From JALZBL01 sp040004775 (GTDB lineage: Bacteria > Actinomycetota > Actinomycetes > Mycobacteriales > Jatrophihabitantaceae), in contig JBDUAD010000073.1 in the NCBI GenBank assembly GCA_040004775.1, forward strand, positions 1 to 14,034: a stretch of DNA of 14,034 nt, written 5' to 3'. Below, one piece after another: positions 7,168 to 13,788 of the stretch. Under the pieces are notes generated by a model, which was given only the letters and a program-made list of their open reading frames with translations, did no database searches and was not told where the DNA came from. The position numbers were made by a program, and so were the translations under genes. How positions within the stretch are numbered: position 1 is the stretch's first letter; every line of letters starts with the position of its first letter.

Positions 7168-7211
7168 ATTGCATGTAGGACGCATGTACTTGTATGCTCT
7201 CTGCATGCAAT
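7168..7211. promoter_or_regulatory. Operator-like array over the marR promoter
   Basis: Perfect 8-base inverted arms ATTGCATG (7168-7175) and CATGCAAT (7204-7211) flank the promoter, with their centres 36 bases apart. Between them lie further copies of the half-site: GCATGTA at 7171 and 7182, GTATGC at 7192 and GCATGC at 7203. The steps are 11, 10 and 11 bases, so all lie on one face of the helix. The array covers the -35, the -10 and the start codon, which is where a MarR-type repressor would block RNA polymerase. Confidence 0.6.
7169..7198 (+). promoter_or_regulatory. marR promoter, probably giving a leaderless mRNA
   Basis: The -35 is TTGCAT (7169-7174), the spacer is 18 bases, and the -10 is TATGCT (7193-7198, fitting TAnnnT). 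Transcription would start about 7 bases on, which is the A of the ATG at 7205. There is no Shine-Dalgarno sequence upstream of that ATG. Leaderless mRNAs are common in Actinomycetota, so the layout is self-consistent. Confidence 0.6.
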
Positions 7212-7771
7212 CTGGTTCAGCGGCGGAGACGGTACTGCCACCGTCGGACACCGCGCCGAGCAGCCCGTCGGCTAGTCCGCCTCCCAGCGCGCGCATCGCT
7301 GCCGAGCTCGGTCGGCTGGTCCACAGCGTCTCGCGCTTTCGGGCCAGCGTTGCTGGGGCCACCGGCGGCGACAGCGACTGGCTGCTCAATCTGGTGCTGA
7401 CGGTGGTCGTGCGCGGCGGCCCGGCCCGCGTCAGCACCCTCGCCGAGGCCATGCAAACCGACCAGTCCACCGCCAGCCGTCAGGTCGCCGCACTGGTCAG
7501 CCAGGGGCTGGTCGAGCGCCAGCCCGACCCGCAGGACGGCCGGGCCTGCCTGGTGGTCGCCACCCCGGCCGGGCTCGAGCACTACCAGGCCCATGTCGCC
7601 CGCCGGGACCAGACCTACGCCGAGATGCTGAGCCGCTGGAGCGAGGAAGATCAGGAGCGCTTCGCCGACCTGTTCGCCCGCTTCGTCGACGACTTCGACG
7701 ACCACCGGGCGATCTTTCTTGCCGAACTGAGCCAGCGGGCCTCCTCCGCGGGTCGAGAGGACACTTCGTGA
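7205..7771 (+). CDS. MarR family transcriptional regulator
   Basis: A 188-residue dimeric winged-helix regulator. After a Ser/Pro-rich N terminus (1-28), helix 1 starts at ARIAAELGRLVHSVSRF (29-45). The helix-turn-helix is STLAEAMQTDQSTASRQVAAL (77-97). The wing with the usual Asp and Arg is DPQDGRACLVVAT (108-120), and a C-terminal dimer helix follows (about 130-178). It overlaps the exporter gene downstream by GTGA (7768-7771), so it very probably represses its own promoter and the pump until a ligand releases it. The start is ATG 7205, set by the leaderless promoter; ATG 7184 in the same frame would lie inside the promoter. The frame is open far upstream, antisense to the GT2 gene, but that part is not coding. 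Confidence 0.92.
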   Translation: MQSGSAAETVLPPSDTAPSSPSASPPPSARIAAELGRLVHSVSRFRASVAGATGGDSDWLLNLVLTVVVRGGPARVSTLAEAMQTDQSTASRQVAALVSQGLVERQPDPQDGRACLVVATPAGLEHYQAHVARRDQTYAEMLSRWSEEDQERFADLFARFVDDFDDHRAIFLAELSQRASSAGREDTS

Positions 7772-9624
7772 GCACCAGCACCGAATCCAGCGCGGCCCGC
7801 GCCGCCCAGCCGGCGGCCGACGGTGGCTACAGCCACCGTCAGATCCTGTCCATCCTGTCCGGCCTGATGATGGGGATGTTCCTCGCCGCGCTGGACCAGA
7901 CCGTAGTCAGCACCGCCATCCGCACCATCGGCGACGACCTGCACGGCCTGTCTGTACAAGCCTGGGTGACCACTGCCTTCCTGATCACGTCGACGATCGC
8001 CACCCCGCTCTACGGCAAGTTGTCCGACATCTACGGCCGCAAGCCGTTCTTCATGCTGGCCATCCTGATCTTCATCACCGGCTCGGCGCTGTGTGGCCTG
8101 GCCACGTCGATGTACGAATTGGCGGCGTTCCGCGCGTTCCAGGGTCTCGGCGCCGGTGGGCTGTTCTCCCTCGCCCTGACCATCGTCGCGGACATCATTC
8201 CGGCGCGCGAACGCGCTCGGTACCAGGGCTACTTCATGGCCGTCTTCGCCACCTCCAGCGTGCTGGGTCCGCTGGTCGGCGGCTTCCTGGCCGGACAGAG
8301 CAGCATCCTCGGGCTGGCCGGCTGGCGCTGGATCTTCTGGATCAACGTCCCGCTCGGCGTAATCGCCCTGTTCGTGGTGTTCCGCAACCTGCACCTGGTG
8401 CACCGCTCCAACCCCCAACGCATCGACTGGGCCGGTGCTGGCCTGCTCGTGGTCGGCCTGGTGCCGCTGCTGATCATCGCCGAACAGGGCCGCGAGTGGG
8501 GCTGGACCTCGCCGGCCGCCGGGGTCTGCTACGTCGTCGGGCTGGCCGGGCTGGCGGCGTTCGTCCGGGTCGAGATGGCGATGGGAACCGCCGCACTGAT
8601 CCCCTTCCGCCTCTTCGACGTGGGCGCCTTCCGCATCGGCGCGCTGCTGTCCTTCCTGCTCGGCATCGTGATGTTCGGCGGCATCATCTCGCTGCCGCTC
8701 TACCTGCAGCTGGTCAAGGGAGCGTCACCGACGAAGTCCGGGCTGCTCATGCTGCCGCTCGTCCTGGGGATCATGTCCGCCTCCCTGGTCGCCGGGCAGT
8801 TCACCTCACGCACCGGCCGGTACAAGATGCTGCCGGTGATCGGCACCGGGGTGATGTTTGCCGGGATGCTGCTGCTGCACTCGGTGTCGGCCGACACCTC
8901 GTTGGGTATCACCGACGTCTACATGCTGATGTTCGGTGCCGGACTCGGCTTGTGCATGCAGACCGTGGTGCTGGCCATGCAAAACGCGGTGCCGGCCACG
9001 GACGTCGGCGTCGCGACGTCGTCGGCCACGTTCTTCCGCCAGGTCGGCGGCACCCTCGGTACCGCGGTGTTCCTGTCGATCCTGTTCTCCAACGTCGGGC
9101 ACAAGGTGGCGTCGGCCTACAAGGCCGCCTTCGCCGGCGCCGACCCCGACTTCACCCGCGCTCTGCGCGACCCGGCCATCGCCGGCAGCCCGGCCAACGC
9201 CGAATTCCTCGCCGGCTTGAAGAACCCGGCCAGCGGTGGCATCGACATCAACGACACCCGATTCCTCAACGGGTTGGACGCGGCCATCGCCCACCCGTTC
9301 CGGGTCGGCTTCTCCCAGTCGATGGACCTGGTCTTCCTCGTCGCCGCCGGCGTTGCCGTCCTGGCCTTTGTGGTGGCCTGGATGCTGCCCGAGGTGGCGT
9401 TGCGCAAGGTGTCCGCGCAACAGGCCAGCCAGCTGGAGGCCGACGGGTCCGAGGCTGGGGCGGATGGTCGGCGAACCGGGTCGTCCGACGGTGCGGTGCC
9501 GGCGCCACAGGCCGAGCACGCCGCGGCTGGATCCGCGGGCGGGGCACCGGCCGGCCTGGCCGAGACCGGCCCGTCGGGCGACCACGTCCGGCCGGTCACG
9601 ACGCCGGGCGAACGCACGCAGTGA
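7768..9624 (+). CDS. MFS multidrug exporter, DHA2 (EmrB/QacA) family, 14 TM
   Basis: A 618-residue proton-driven drug exporter of the 14-helix DHA2 group. Signature motifs are LDQTVVSTA (42-50, motif D1), GKLSDIYGRK (83-92, motif A), RAFQGLGAG (122-130, motif B) and GPLVGGFLAG (167-176, motif C). WRWIFWINVP (186-195) is also typical of EmrB-like pumps. A long outer loop lies around residues 440-510 before the last helix. The final 75-80 residues are a Gly/Ala/Ser-rich cytosolic tail, longer than in most relatives. The GTG start at 7768 overlaps the marR stop, with GAGAGG (7755-7760) 7 bases upstream. Substrates cannot be told from sequence; the adjacent MarR gene suggests induction by a toxic small molecule. 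Confidence 0.94.
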   Translation: MSTSTESSAARAAQPAADGGYSHRQILSILSGLMMGMFLAALDQTVVSTAIRTIGDDLHGLSVQAWVTTAFLITSTIATPLYGKLSDIYGRKPFFMLAILIFITGSALCGLATSMYELAAFRAFQGLGAGGLFSLALTIVADIIPARERARYQGYFMAVFATSSVLGPLVGGFLAGQSSILGLAGWRWIFWINVPLGVIALFVVFRNLHLVHRSNPQRIDWAGAGLLVVGLVPLLIIAEQGREWGWTSPAAGVCYVVGLAGLAAFVRVEMAMGTAALIPFRLFDVGAFRIGALLSFLLGIVMFGGIISLPLYLQLVKGASPTKSGLLMLPLVLGIMSASLVAGQFTSRTGRYKMLPVIGTGVMFAGMLLLHSVSADTSLGITDVYMLMFGAGLGLCMQTVVLAMQNAVPATDVGVATSSATFFRQVGGTLGTAVFLSILFSNVGHKVASAYKAAFAGADPDFTRALRDPAIAGSPANAEFLAGLKNPASGGIDINDTRFLNGLDAAIAHPFRVGFSQSMDLVFLVAAGVAVLAFVVAWMLPEVALRKVSAQQASQLEADGSEAGADGRRTGSSDGAVPAPQAEHAAAGSAGGAPAGLAETGPSGDHVRPVTTPGERTQ

Positions 9625-9647
9625 GGGCGAGCACGGGTCGAACGGTG

Positions 9648-9691
9648 TGGCCAGGGGCGGGATCGAACCGCCGACCCCTCCGCTTTTCAGG
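9648..9691 (-). other. 3' fragment of a tRNA-Phe gene; probable integration attachment site
   Basis: The minus strand reads from the anticodon loop CTGAAAA (Phe anticodon GAA) through stem GCGGA, a variable loop, a T-arm with 5-bp stem GGCGG/CCGCC and loop TTCGATC, to an acceptor strand CCTGGCC plus discriminator A. These are the 3' 44 bases of an actinobacterial tRNA-Phe. There is no D-arm, no 5' anticodon stem partner and no matching 5' acceptor, so it cannot fold as a tRNA. The variable loop has 6 bases (GGGGTC), one more than I would expect. Such 3' tRNA fragments arise when an element integrates into a tRNA gene. The anticodon side faces right, so the element should lie at higher coordinates. 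CCA is not encoded. Confidence 0.85.
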
Positions 9692-9974
9692 TGGCTTTCG
9701 TCCGTTTTATACCGTCCGTGTTTGGCCAAAATGCCCGCGTTGATGGGATCCGCATGTTGGCGGATTTGGCTGCACGAGGACGAATCGAGACCAAAACTGA
9801 GACCAAAATTCGAAGATCATTAGCTTGATCATCAGACGGGGAGGCCAGCCGGTAATGACTCGGCGTTTACCGACAACTTCGTGTTCACCCACGTCGACGG
9901 GCCCGGTCCATGTGCCGCATTCCGCCGGCGGCCATGCCCGGCCGCCATCACGGGTCGGTCGCCTGAGATCGTGC
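9692..9974. other. Gene-poor, AT-richer stretch beside the attachment scar
   Basis: This 283-base stretch has no credible gene on either strand and is visibly less GC-rich than its surroundings up to about 9840. It holds a repeated CGTCCGT (9699-9705 and 9713-9719), the perfect palindrome TTTGGCCAAA (9721-9730), a 6-bp hairpin ATCCGC/GCGGAT (9748-9753 and 9760-9765), and the 12-bp tandem repeat at 9787-9810. The cluster of small repeats next to a tRNA fragment fits an old att region. Confidence 0.55.
9787..9810. repeat. Tandem 12-bp repeat, possible integrase arm-type sites
   Basis: GAGACCAAAA occurs twice (9787-9796 and 9799-9808), each copy followed by two spacer bases (CT, TT). It lies about 100 bases from the tRNA-Phe fragment, on the predicted element side. 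Tyrosine integrases bind short direct repeats (arm sites) at this sort of distance from the core, which is the inferred role. Confidence 0.45.
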
Positions 9975-10346
9975 TCACGCGGGAGGGCGGAGCCAGTCCT
10001 CGATCGGCCGGACCTGGCCGTTGGCATCCTTCAACCAGGCCTCAAGTGCGTCGATGATCGGCCCCGGGTTGCGCCGCGACCGTGGAAACGTGCGGCTGCT
10101 CGTGAAGAGCAGGGGTGTTTCCGGCTGGCCGGATTGCTCCGCCCGACGCAGAAGTGGCGCGAAGTCCTTGACGTTCTCGGTCACGATGCGCCGGCCGACC
10201 TGCCCCGCCCATAGGAAGAGTTCCTCGTCGGACATAGCTCGTAGGTCCAGCTGGTCGGCCACCGCCGTCACGTCATGTCCGCGCTCCCGCAACGTGGCGG
10301 CCACGAGTGGTGCGTGCATTTCGTCGAGCAGGAGCGCGATGGTCAC
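9975..10346 (-). CDS. DUF5615 PIN-like toxin
   Basis: A 123-residue small PIN-like protein of the DUF5615 (Mut7-C-related) group, predicted to be the RNase toxin of a type II toxin-antitoxin pair. Seen are LLLDEMHAPLVAATLRERGHDV (from residue 5), with the catalytic acidic pair D8/E9, MSDEELFLWA (38-47) and RRIVTENVKDFAPL (52-65) with the conserved T-E-N-x-x-D-F. The last 25 residues are a loose tail. The GTG start at 10346 overlaps the antitoxin stop as GTGA. No independent Shine-Dalgarno is visible, so translation probably depends on the antitoxin. An in-frame extension to 10373 would run inside the antitoxin and is rejected. Confidence 0.88.
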   Translation of the reverse strand: MTIALLLDEMHAPLVAATLRERGHDVTAVADQLDLRAMSDEELFLWAGQVGRRIVTENVKDFAPLLRRAEQSGQPETPLLFTSSRTFPRSRRNPGPIIDALEAWLKDANGQVRPIEDWLRPPA

Positions 10347-10774
10347 CCGAGAAGTCGTTGCTCGGACTCCCACGCCGCTTCGCGAGCCACGGACGTCCGA
10401 TCGGCTTCATCGACCTCGCTATCGATCTCGTCTTGATACGCAGCGTAATAGTGCATCCCTACCCGCACCTTGGCCTCGGGCAGGGCGAGTAGCTCGGCTG
10501 CCGCAGTGATAGCGGCCGGACCGCGCTCGTCCACCTCGCGGAGGATCTTGACGATCTCCCAGACATCTGGCCCAGAGGTCATCGCTGCCCGCCGCCCGCT
10601 GGGACCGTCCTTGAAGACCACGCCGGGATGCTCGGCCATGCGCAATCCCTCATCCACCAGCCGCTGCGCAAGCCCGGACGGTGTTGAGCCGGGGTTCGCC
10701 TGGGCGCGGCGCCGGAGCCGATCAAGGATCTTAGGATCGAAGCGAATGGACAACGGAGCGGTCACGTAGCGCAT
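10343..10774 (-). CDS. DUF433-type antitoxin with N-terminal ribbon-helix-helix-like region
   Basis: A 143-residue antitoxin partner of the downstream PIN-like toxin. Residues 5-45 (APLSIRFDPKILDRLRRRA...) look like a ribbon-helix-helix DNA-binding segment: a short strand, then two helices. Residues 48-118 carry the DUF433 pattern HPGVVFKDGPSGRRAA (49-64), SGPDVWEIVKILRE (67-80) and YYAAYQDEID (109-118). It would bind the toxin and autorepress the operon. The ATG at 10774 abuts an inverted repeat. GTG 10765 is a serious alternative, because TACAAT (minus strand, 10778-10773) is a perfect -10 that would start a leaderless mRNA there. An insertion sequence ends 22 bases upstream of the ATG, so the original promoter may be cut. 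Confidence 0.85.
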   Translation of the reverse strand: MRYVTAPLSIRFDPKILDRLRRRAQANPGSTPSGLAQRLVDEGLRMAEHPGVVFKDGPSGRRAAMTSGPDVWEIVKILREVDERGPAAITAAAELLALPEAKVRVGMHYYAAYQDEIDSEVDEADRTSVAREAAWESEQRLLG

Positions 10775-10793
10775 TGTAGCGAACGCGCTACAA
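10774..10793. promoter_or_regulatory. Toxin-antitoxin operator (inverted repeat)
   Basis: Perfect 8-base arms TTGTAGCG (10774-10781) and CGCTACAA (10786-10793) are separated by 4 bases. The repeat overlaps the antitoxin start codon and the -10-like TACAAT on the minus strand. A further GTAGCG at 10766-10771 repeats the half-site 10 bases away. Position and symmetry suit binding by the ribbon-helix-helix antitoxin. Confidence 0.65.
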
Positions 10794-10796
10794 ACC

Positions 10797-10821
10797 GGCT
10801 CATCCCAGAAGAGGGTGTAGT
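10797..10821 (+). repeat. Left terminal inverted repeat of the ISL3 element
   Basis: It pairs with 12121-12145 in inverted orientation, 21 of 25 bases matching. It contains the transposase stop codon (10800-10802). Confidence 0.85.
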
Positions 10822-12038
10822 CGGGGTCTGAACCCGCCGGTGTCGAGTAGTGCTCGGGTGATGTAGTTGGTGAGGTTGCGAAAGCCGAGGGCGGTGCCGC
10901 GGAGGTGTTCGAGGCGGCCGTTGATCGCCTCGGTAGGGCCGTTGCTGGTGGCGGGCCGATCGAGGTAGGCGAGCACATCTGCAGCGCGGCGACGCAGGGT
11001 GCGCCCTAGTGTGGTCAGCTCGGTCAGCGGCTTGGGGACGCCGCTGGACAGCGCGGTGACGACGTTGGTGAGTTCGGTTTTGCCGGCGTTGCGGTCGGGG
11101 TTTCGGTAGGCCGCGACGATGCGCTGGTAGATCCCCCACGTCGCGTGCACCTCGGCATGTGTGTCGTCGGCGAACACCGCGACCAGGCGGGCATGTTGGC
11201 GGTCGGTGAGCAGGTCCATGCCGGTGCGCAGGACACGGCGGATGCCGTAGAGCGGGTCGCCTGAGCGTCCGCGGTGGCCGTGGGTCTGCTGTTGCACTCG
11301 TTGCCGGCAGCGGTCCACTGCGTCACCGGCCAGAGCGACGACGTGGAACGGGTCCATCACCGCGGTCGCGTCGGGCAGCGCCTCGACCGTGGCGGTCTTG
11401 AAGCCGGTGAACCCGTCCATCGCCACCGTCTCGATCCCGTCTCGGAAGGTGGCGCTCTGCGCGGTCAGCCAGGCTGAGAACACTCGCCTCGAGCGGCGTG
11501 GGTGGCGCCAGCAGTGCTCGTCGACACCGATCACCTTGACCCCGTGGAGGCGCTGCGGGTCGTCGATCAGCAAGGCCCGGCCGGCGGCGAGGACGGCGTT
11601 GTTGACGGTGTGCCAGGCGGCGCCAAGACTCGCGGCGACGCGAGCCATCGAGGCGCGGTCGATGACCACCGACTTCAACGCCCACAACACCGCAGGCCGG
11701 GTCAGCTTCGACCGCGGCGCCGCCGCCGAACTGGTGTCCTGCCGCCACACGTGCCCGCATGCGGCGCAGCGGTAACGGCGGACGGTGACATGCAGGATCC
11801 TCGGACGCCACCCGACCGGCACGTGCGCGAGCTTGCGCACGACGGTGTCGCGCGGGACGCCCTGAGCACCGCAGCACGTGCACCAGCAGTCGCGCTCGGT
11901 CACGTCGTCGGGCTCGACGACCCGGCACGCGAGCACGGTGTGGTCCTCGGCGACGTACTGCCCGGTGACAGTCAGACCCAGCCGATCAAGCAGACAGAAG
12001 CCGTCCAGATCCGGGGTCGCGAAAGTAGCGTCAAGCAT
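10800..12038 (-). CDS. ISL3 family transposase
   Basis: A 412-residue DDE transposase close to the usual ISL3 size. The N-terminal zinc-binding region has a cysteine cluster CWCTCC (51-56) and CAAC (91-94). A helix-turn-helix region follows (about 115-150). The catalytic core shows GVDEHCWRH (171-179, first Asp), VMDPFHVVALA (second Asp) and GPTEAINGRLEHLRG (Glu, near residue 370), all classic ISL3 signatures. ATG 12038 is chosen because the family N terminus starts there and GGAAGA lies about 7 bases upstream. The frame is open to 12182, but that crosses the IS end at 12145. No frameshift or stop interrupts it, so the element may be active. Confidence 0.94.
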   Translation of the reverse strand: MLDATFATPDLDGFCLLDRLGLTVTGQYVAEDHTVLACRVVEPDDVTERDCWCTCCGAQGVPRDTVVRKLAHVPVGWRPRILHVTVRRYRCAACGHVWRQDTSSAAAPRSKLTRPAVLWALKSVVIDRASMARVAASLGAAWHTVNNAVLAAGRALLIDDPQRLHGVKVIGVDEHCWRHPRRSRRVFSAWLTAQSATFRDGIETVAMDGFTGFKTATVEALPDATAVMDPFHVVALAGDAVDRCRQRVQQQTHGHRGRSGDPLYGIRRVLRTGMDLLTDRQHARLVAVFADDTHAEVHATWGIYQRIVAAYRNPDRNAGKTELTNVVTALSSGVPKPLTELTTLGRTLRRRAADVLAYLDRPATSNGPTEAINGRLEHLRGTALGFRNLTNYITRALLDTGGFRPRLHPLLG

Positions 12039-12120
12039 GTCGGGGTCTTCCAGGTGGGCGGCGTAGGAACCTCCATCTTCGGAAGACCTCGACCCCCACC
12101 CGAGGATCGACGCGCCAGCC

Positions 12121-12145
12121 ACTACACCCTCAACTGCGAAGAGCC
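12121..12145 (-). repeat. Right terminal inverted repeat of the ISL3 element
   Basis: Read inward on the minus strand it starts GGCTCTTCGCAG and matches the left end at 21 of 25 bases. Only two bases (12146-12147) separate it from the stop codon of the neighbouring phosphatase gene. Confidence 0.85.
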
Positions 12146-12147
12146 GC

Positions 12148-13788
12148 TTATCCGCTGGATAGCGCCACCCGCGCGACGACATGCAACGCCGGATTGTCTT
12201 CTCCGGCCCGGGTTTTAGCCAGTTCGACCATGGAGACTCGACCGGCTGCGACGAAAGTCATAAGTTCGTTGCCGAAGTACGGTCCGGCTTCTCGCTGCCA
12301 AGATACCGGCGGACGCGGGACCCTCACTAGTAGACCAAGTACCATTCGCACGGCTCCCTCGGCCAAACCGCTCCATGCCAGCCGGAAGGTGCCCTTCATC
12401 GCGGTGGGCACGTAGTTGTGCAGCGGCGAACACGTGAGCTGAAAGACCTGCGCGCTGACCGGTTCGTCAAACGTGGCCCGGGCGACGTACGCGTGGTGGA
12501 CGTCGCCGGACAACACGCACACCGTGGCTGGCGCCCTCGATCCGCGAAGTCCTTGGGCGACGTCGCGGATCAGCCCGGCTAGGCTGTCGAAGGACCGGCG
12601 AAAGGCGGCCCAGTGCTCGAGATCTGCGGATTGACGCAGCCATTCCGACCACCGGGCGACCCGTGCGCCTCGGGCACCGTCGGCTAGGACTTCGTTCCAG
12701 GCCTCGAGATCGTGCAGTGCCCGGGCCAACAGCCACGGCAAAGAGGTGCCGATCAACAGATGATCGTAGTCCCCCTCGGCCTGCTCGCTGATCCAAGCCA
12801 ACTCCTCCGTGCTGATCATGCTGCGACTACCGTCCAGGATGCGGCCACAGCGGGAATCGATCATCAATAGGCGGATCGGTCCGAAGTCGCGCCGGTAGGA
12901 CCAACGGGTTCCCTTCGCGCCATCGGCCTCTCGGTCGGCGTCAGCGGCGAAAGATCGCAGCAGCGGGGCAGCGTCCCCACCGTGCCGACGAACCTGTTGG
13001 AATAGGGGGTTCTCGGCTAGGACGGCGGGCGAGAGATTGCCCAGGTGCTGGTAGACCCAGTAAGAAGACAGGGCGCCGATGATCCGCTCAGACCACCAAC
13101 CCGTGGCCAGCATTTCCTCCCGCCACGCGCGAGAGGTGTTCCAGTCGTCGCGGACATCGTGGTCGTCGAAAATCATCGAACTCGGTACCACTGACATCAA
13201 CCACCGCACATCGGGGTCCCGCCACGATTCGGCATAGAGCCAGGTGTATTCCTCGTAGTCCGCGACCTGTTCCCGCGATCCGGTCGTGATGTCGCGCTTT
13301 TTCCGGATCCTGGCCTGCGTCTCGGGGGTGGTCTCGTCGGCGTAGACCTGATCGCCGAGCATCAACATCGCATGCGGCCAGCGCTCTTCGTCCTGGCTGG
13401 CTAGTTCTCGACCCAGAATCATCAACGCGTCCGGCTCGAAATGGTCGTCGTCGGTGACGGCATCGGAGCGGGCGTAGCGACACGAACCGAACGCGATCCG
13501 CATCGGCACACCCGCGGCGAAAGGGCGGATCCGCGGCGGCGGCCGCGGATCGTCACCGACAGGCCATACGATCTCGCCGTCCAGGCGAACATCGTACGGA
13601 ATGTACTGTCCGGCCGTCAGTCCTTCCAGAACGACAAGAGCGTAATGGTGGCCGCCGACGCACCAAGTGGACTCGCCTCGGCCCAGAATCTCAACCATGC
13701 AAGACCGATCGGTTTCCACCCAGACGGTGGCGTTGTCGGGTCCGATGTGGCGCAGCACGGGGCCGAGGAGTAAAGCGGGTGTGCTCAT
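12148..13788 (-). CDS. PhoD-like metallophosphatase (alkaline phosphatase D family)
   Basis: A 546-residue member of the PhoD-like calcineurin-fold hydrolases. An N-terminal beta-sandwich (2-90; LLLGPVLRHIGPDNATVWVE) precedes the phosphatase domain. Metal-site motifs are IAFGSCRY (98-105), MLMLGDQVYAD (141-151), MIFDDHDVRDDWN (205-217) and, near the C terminus, VLSGDVHHAYVA. Substrates of the family are phosphodiesters and monoesters. No Sec or Tat signal peptide is seen, so it is probably cytosolic, unlike secreted PhoD. ATG 13788 is the start that fits the family N terminus. GTG 13818 and ATG 13812 are upstream alternatives; none has a strong ribosome binding site. The stop (12148-12150) is 2 bases from the IS, so the extreme C terminus may have been altered by the insertion, though the length looks normal. 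Confidence 0.88.
   Translation of the reverse strand: MSTPALLLGPVLRHIGPDNATVWVETDRSCMVEILGRGESTWCVGGHHYALVVLEGLTAGQYIPYDVRLDGEIVWPVGDDPRPPPRIRPFAAGVPMRIAFGSCRYARSDAVTDDDHFEPDALMILGRELASQDEERWPHAMLMLGDQVYADETTPETQARIRKKRDITTGSREQVADYEEYTWLYAESWRDPDVRWLMSVVPSSMIFDDHDVRDDWNTSRAWREEMLATGWWSERIIGALSSYWVYQHLGNLSPAVLAENPLFQQVRRHGGDAAPLLRSFAADADREADGAKGTRWSYRRDFGPIRLLMIDSRCGRILDGSRSMISTEELAWISEQAEGDYDHLLIGTSLPWLLARALHDLEAWNEVLADGARGARVARWSEWLRQSADLEHWAAFRRSFDSLAGLIRDVAQGLRGSRAPATVCVLSGDVHHAYVARATFDEPVSAQVFQLTCSPLHNYVPTAMKGTFRLAWSGLAEGAVRMVLGLLVRVPRPPVSWQREAGPYFGNELMTFVAAGRVSMVELAKTRAGEDNPALHVVARVALSSG

Larger units (their letters stand above)
10797..12145 (-). mobile_element. ISL3-family insertion sequence, 1349 bp, apparently complete
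   Basis: The ends form imperfect terminal inverted repeats that match at 21 of 25 bases, starting GGCTCATCCCAG (left) and GGCTCTTCGCAG (right, read inward), both continuing AGGGTGTAGT. Between them is one intact transposase gene on the minus strand, whose stop lies in the left repeat. The 8 bases outside each end differ (TACAAACC left, GCTTATCC right), so the usual ISL3 8-bp target duplication is absent. Confidence 0.88.

Noticed and set aside
6134..7204. Long open frame upstream of, and in frame with, marR
   Set aside because: It lies antisense to the well-supported GT2-methyltransferase gene, has no domain signal, and a promoter sits immediately before ATG 7205.
7034..7210. N-terminal extension of the GT2-methyltransferase to ATG 7210
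   Set aside because: The added 59 residues are Pro/Arg/Ala-rich without GT2 features and overlap the marR promoter and operator; the fold starts at GTG 7033.
9648..9727. A complete tRNA gene on the minus strand
   Set aside because: Upstream of the anticodon loop there is no D-arm, no anticodon-stem partner, and the only candidate 5' acceptor (GGCCAAA) mismatches two positions.
8091..9743. A 550-codon open frame overlapping the exporter gene
   Set aside because: It is a +1 frame shadow in high-GC coding DNA, Arg/Pro/His-rich and without domain signal; its end merely reads through the tRNA fragment.
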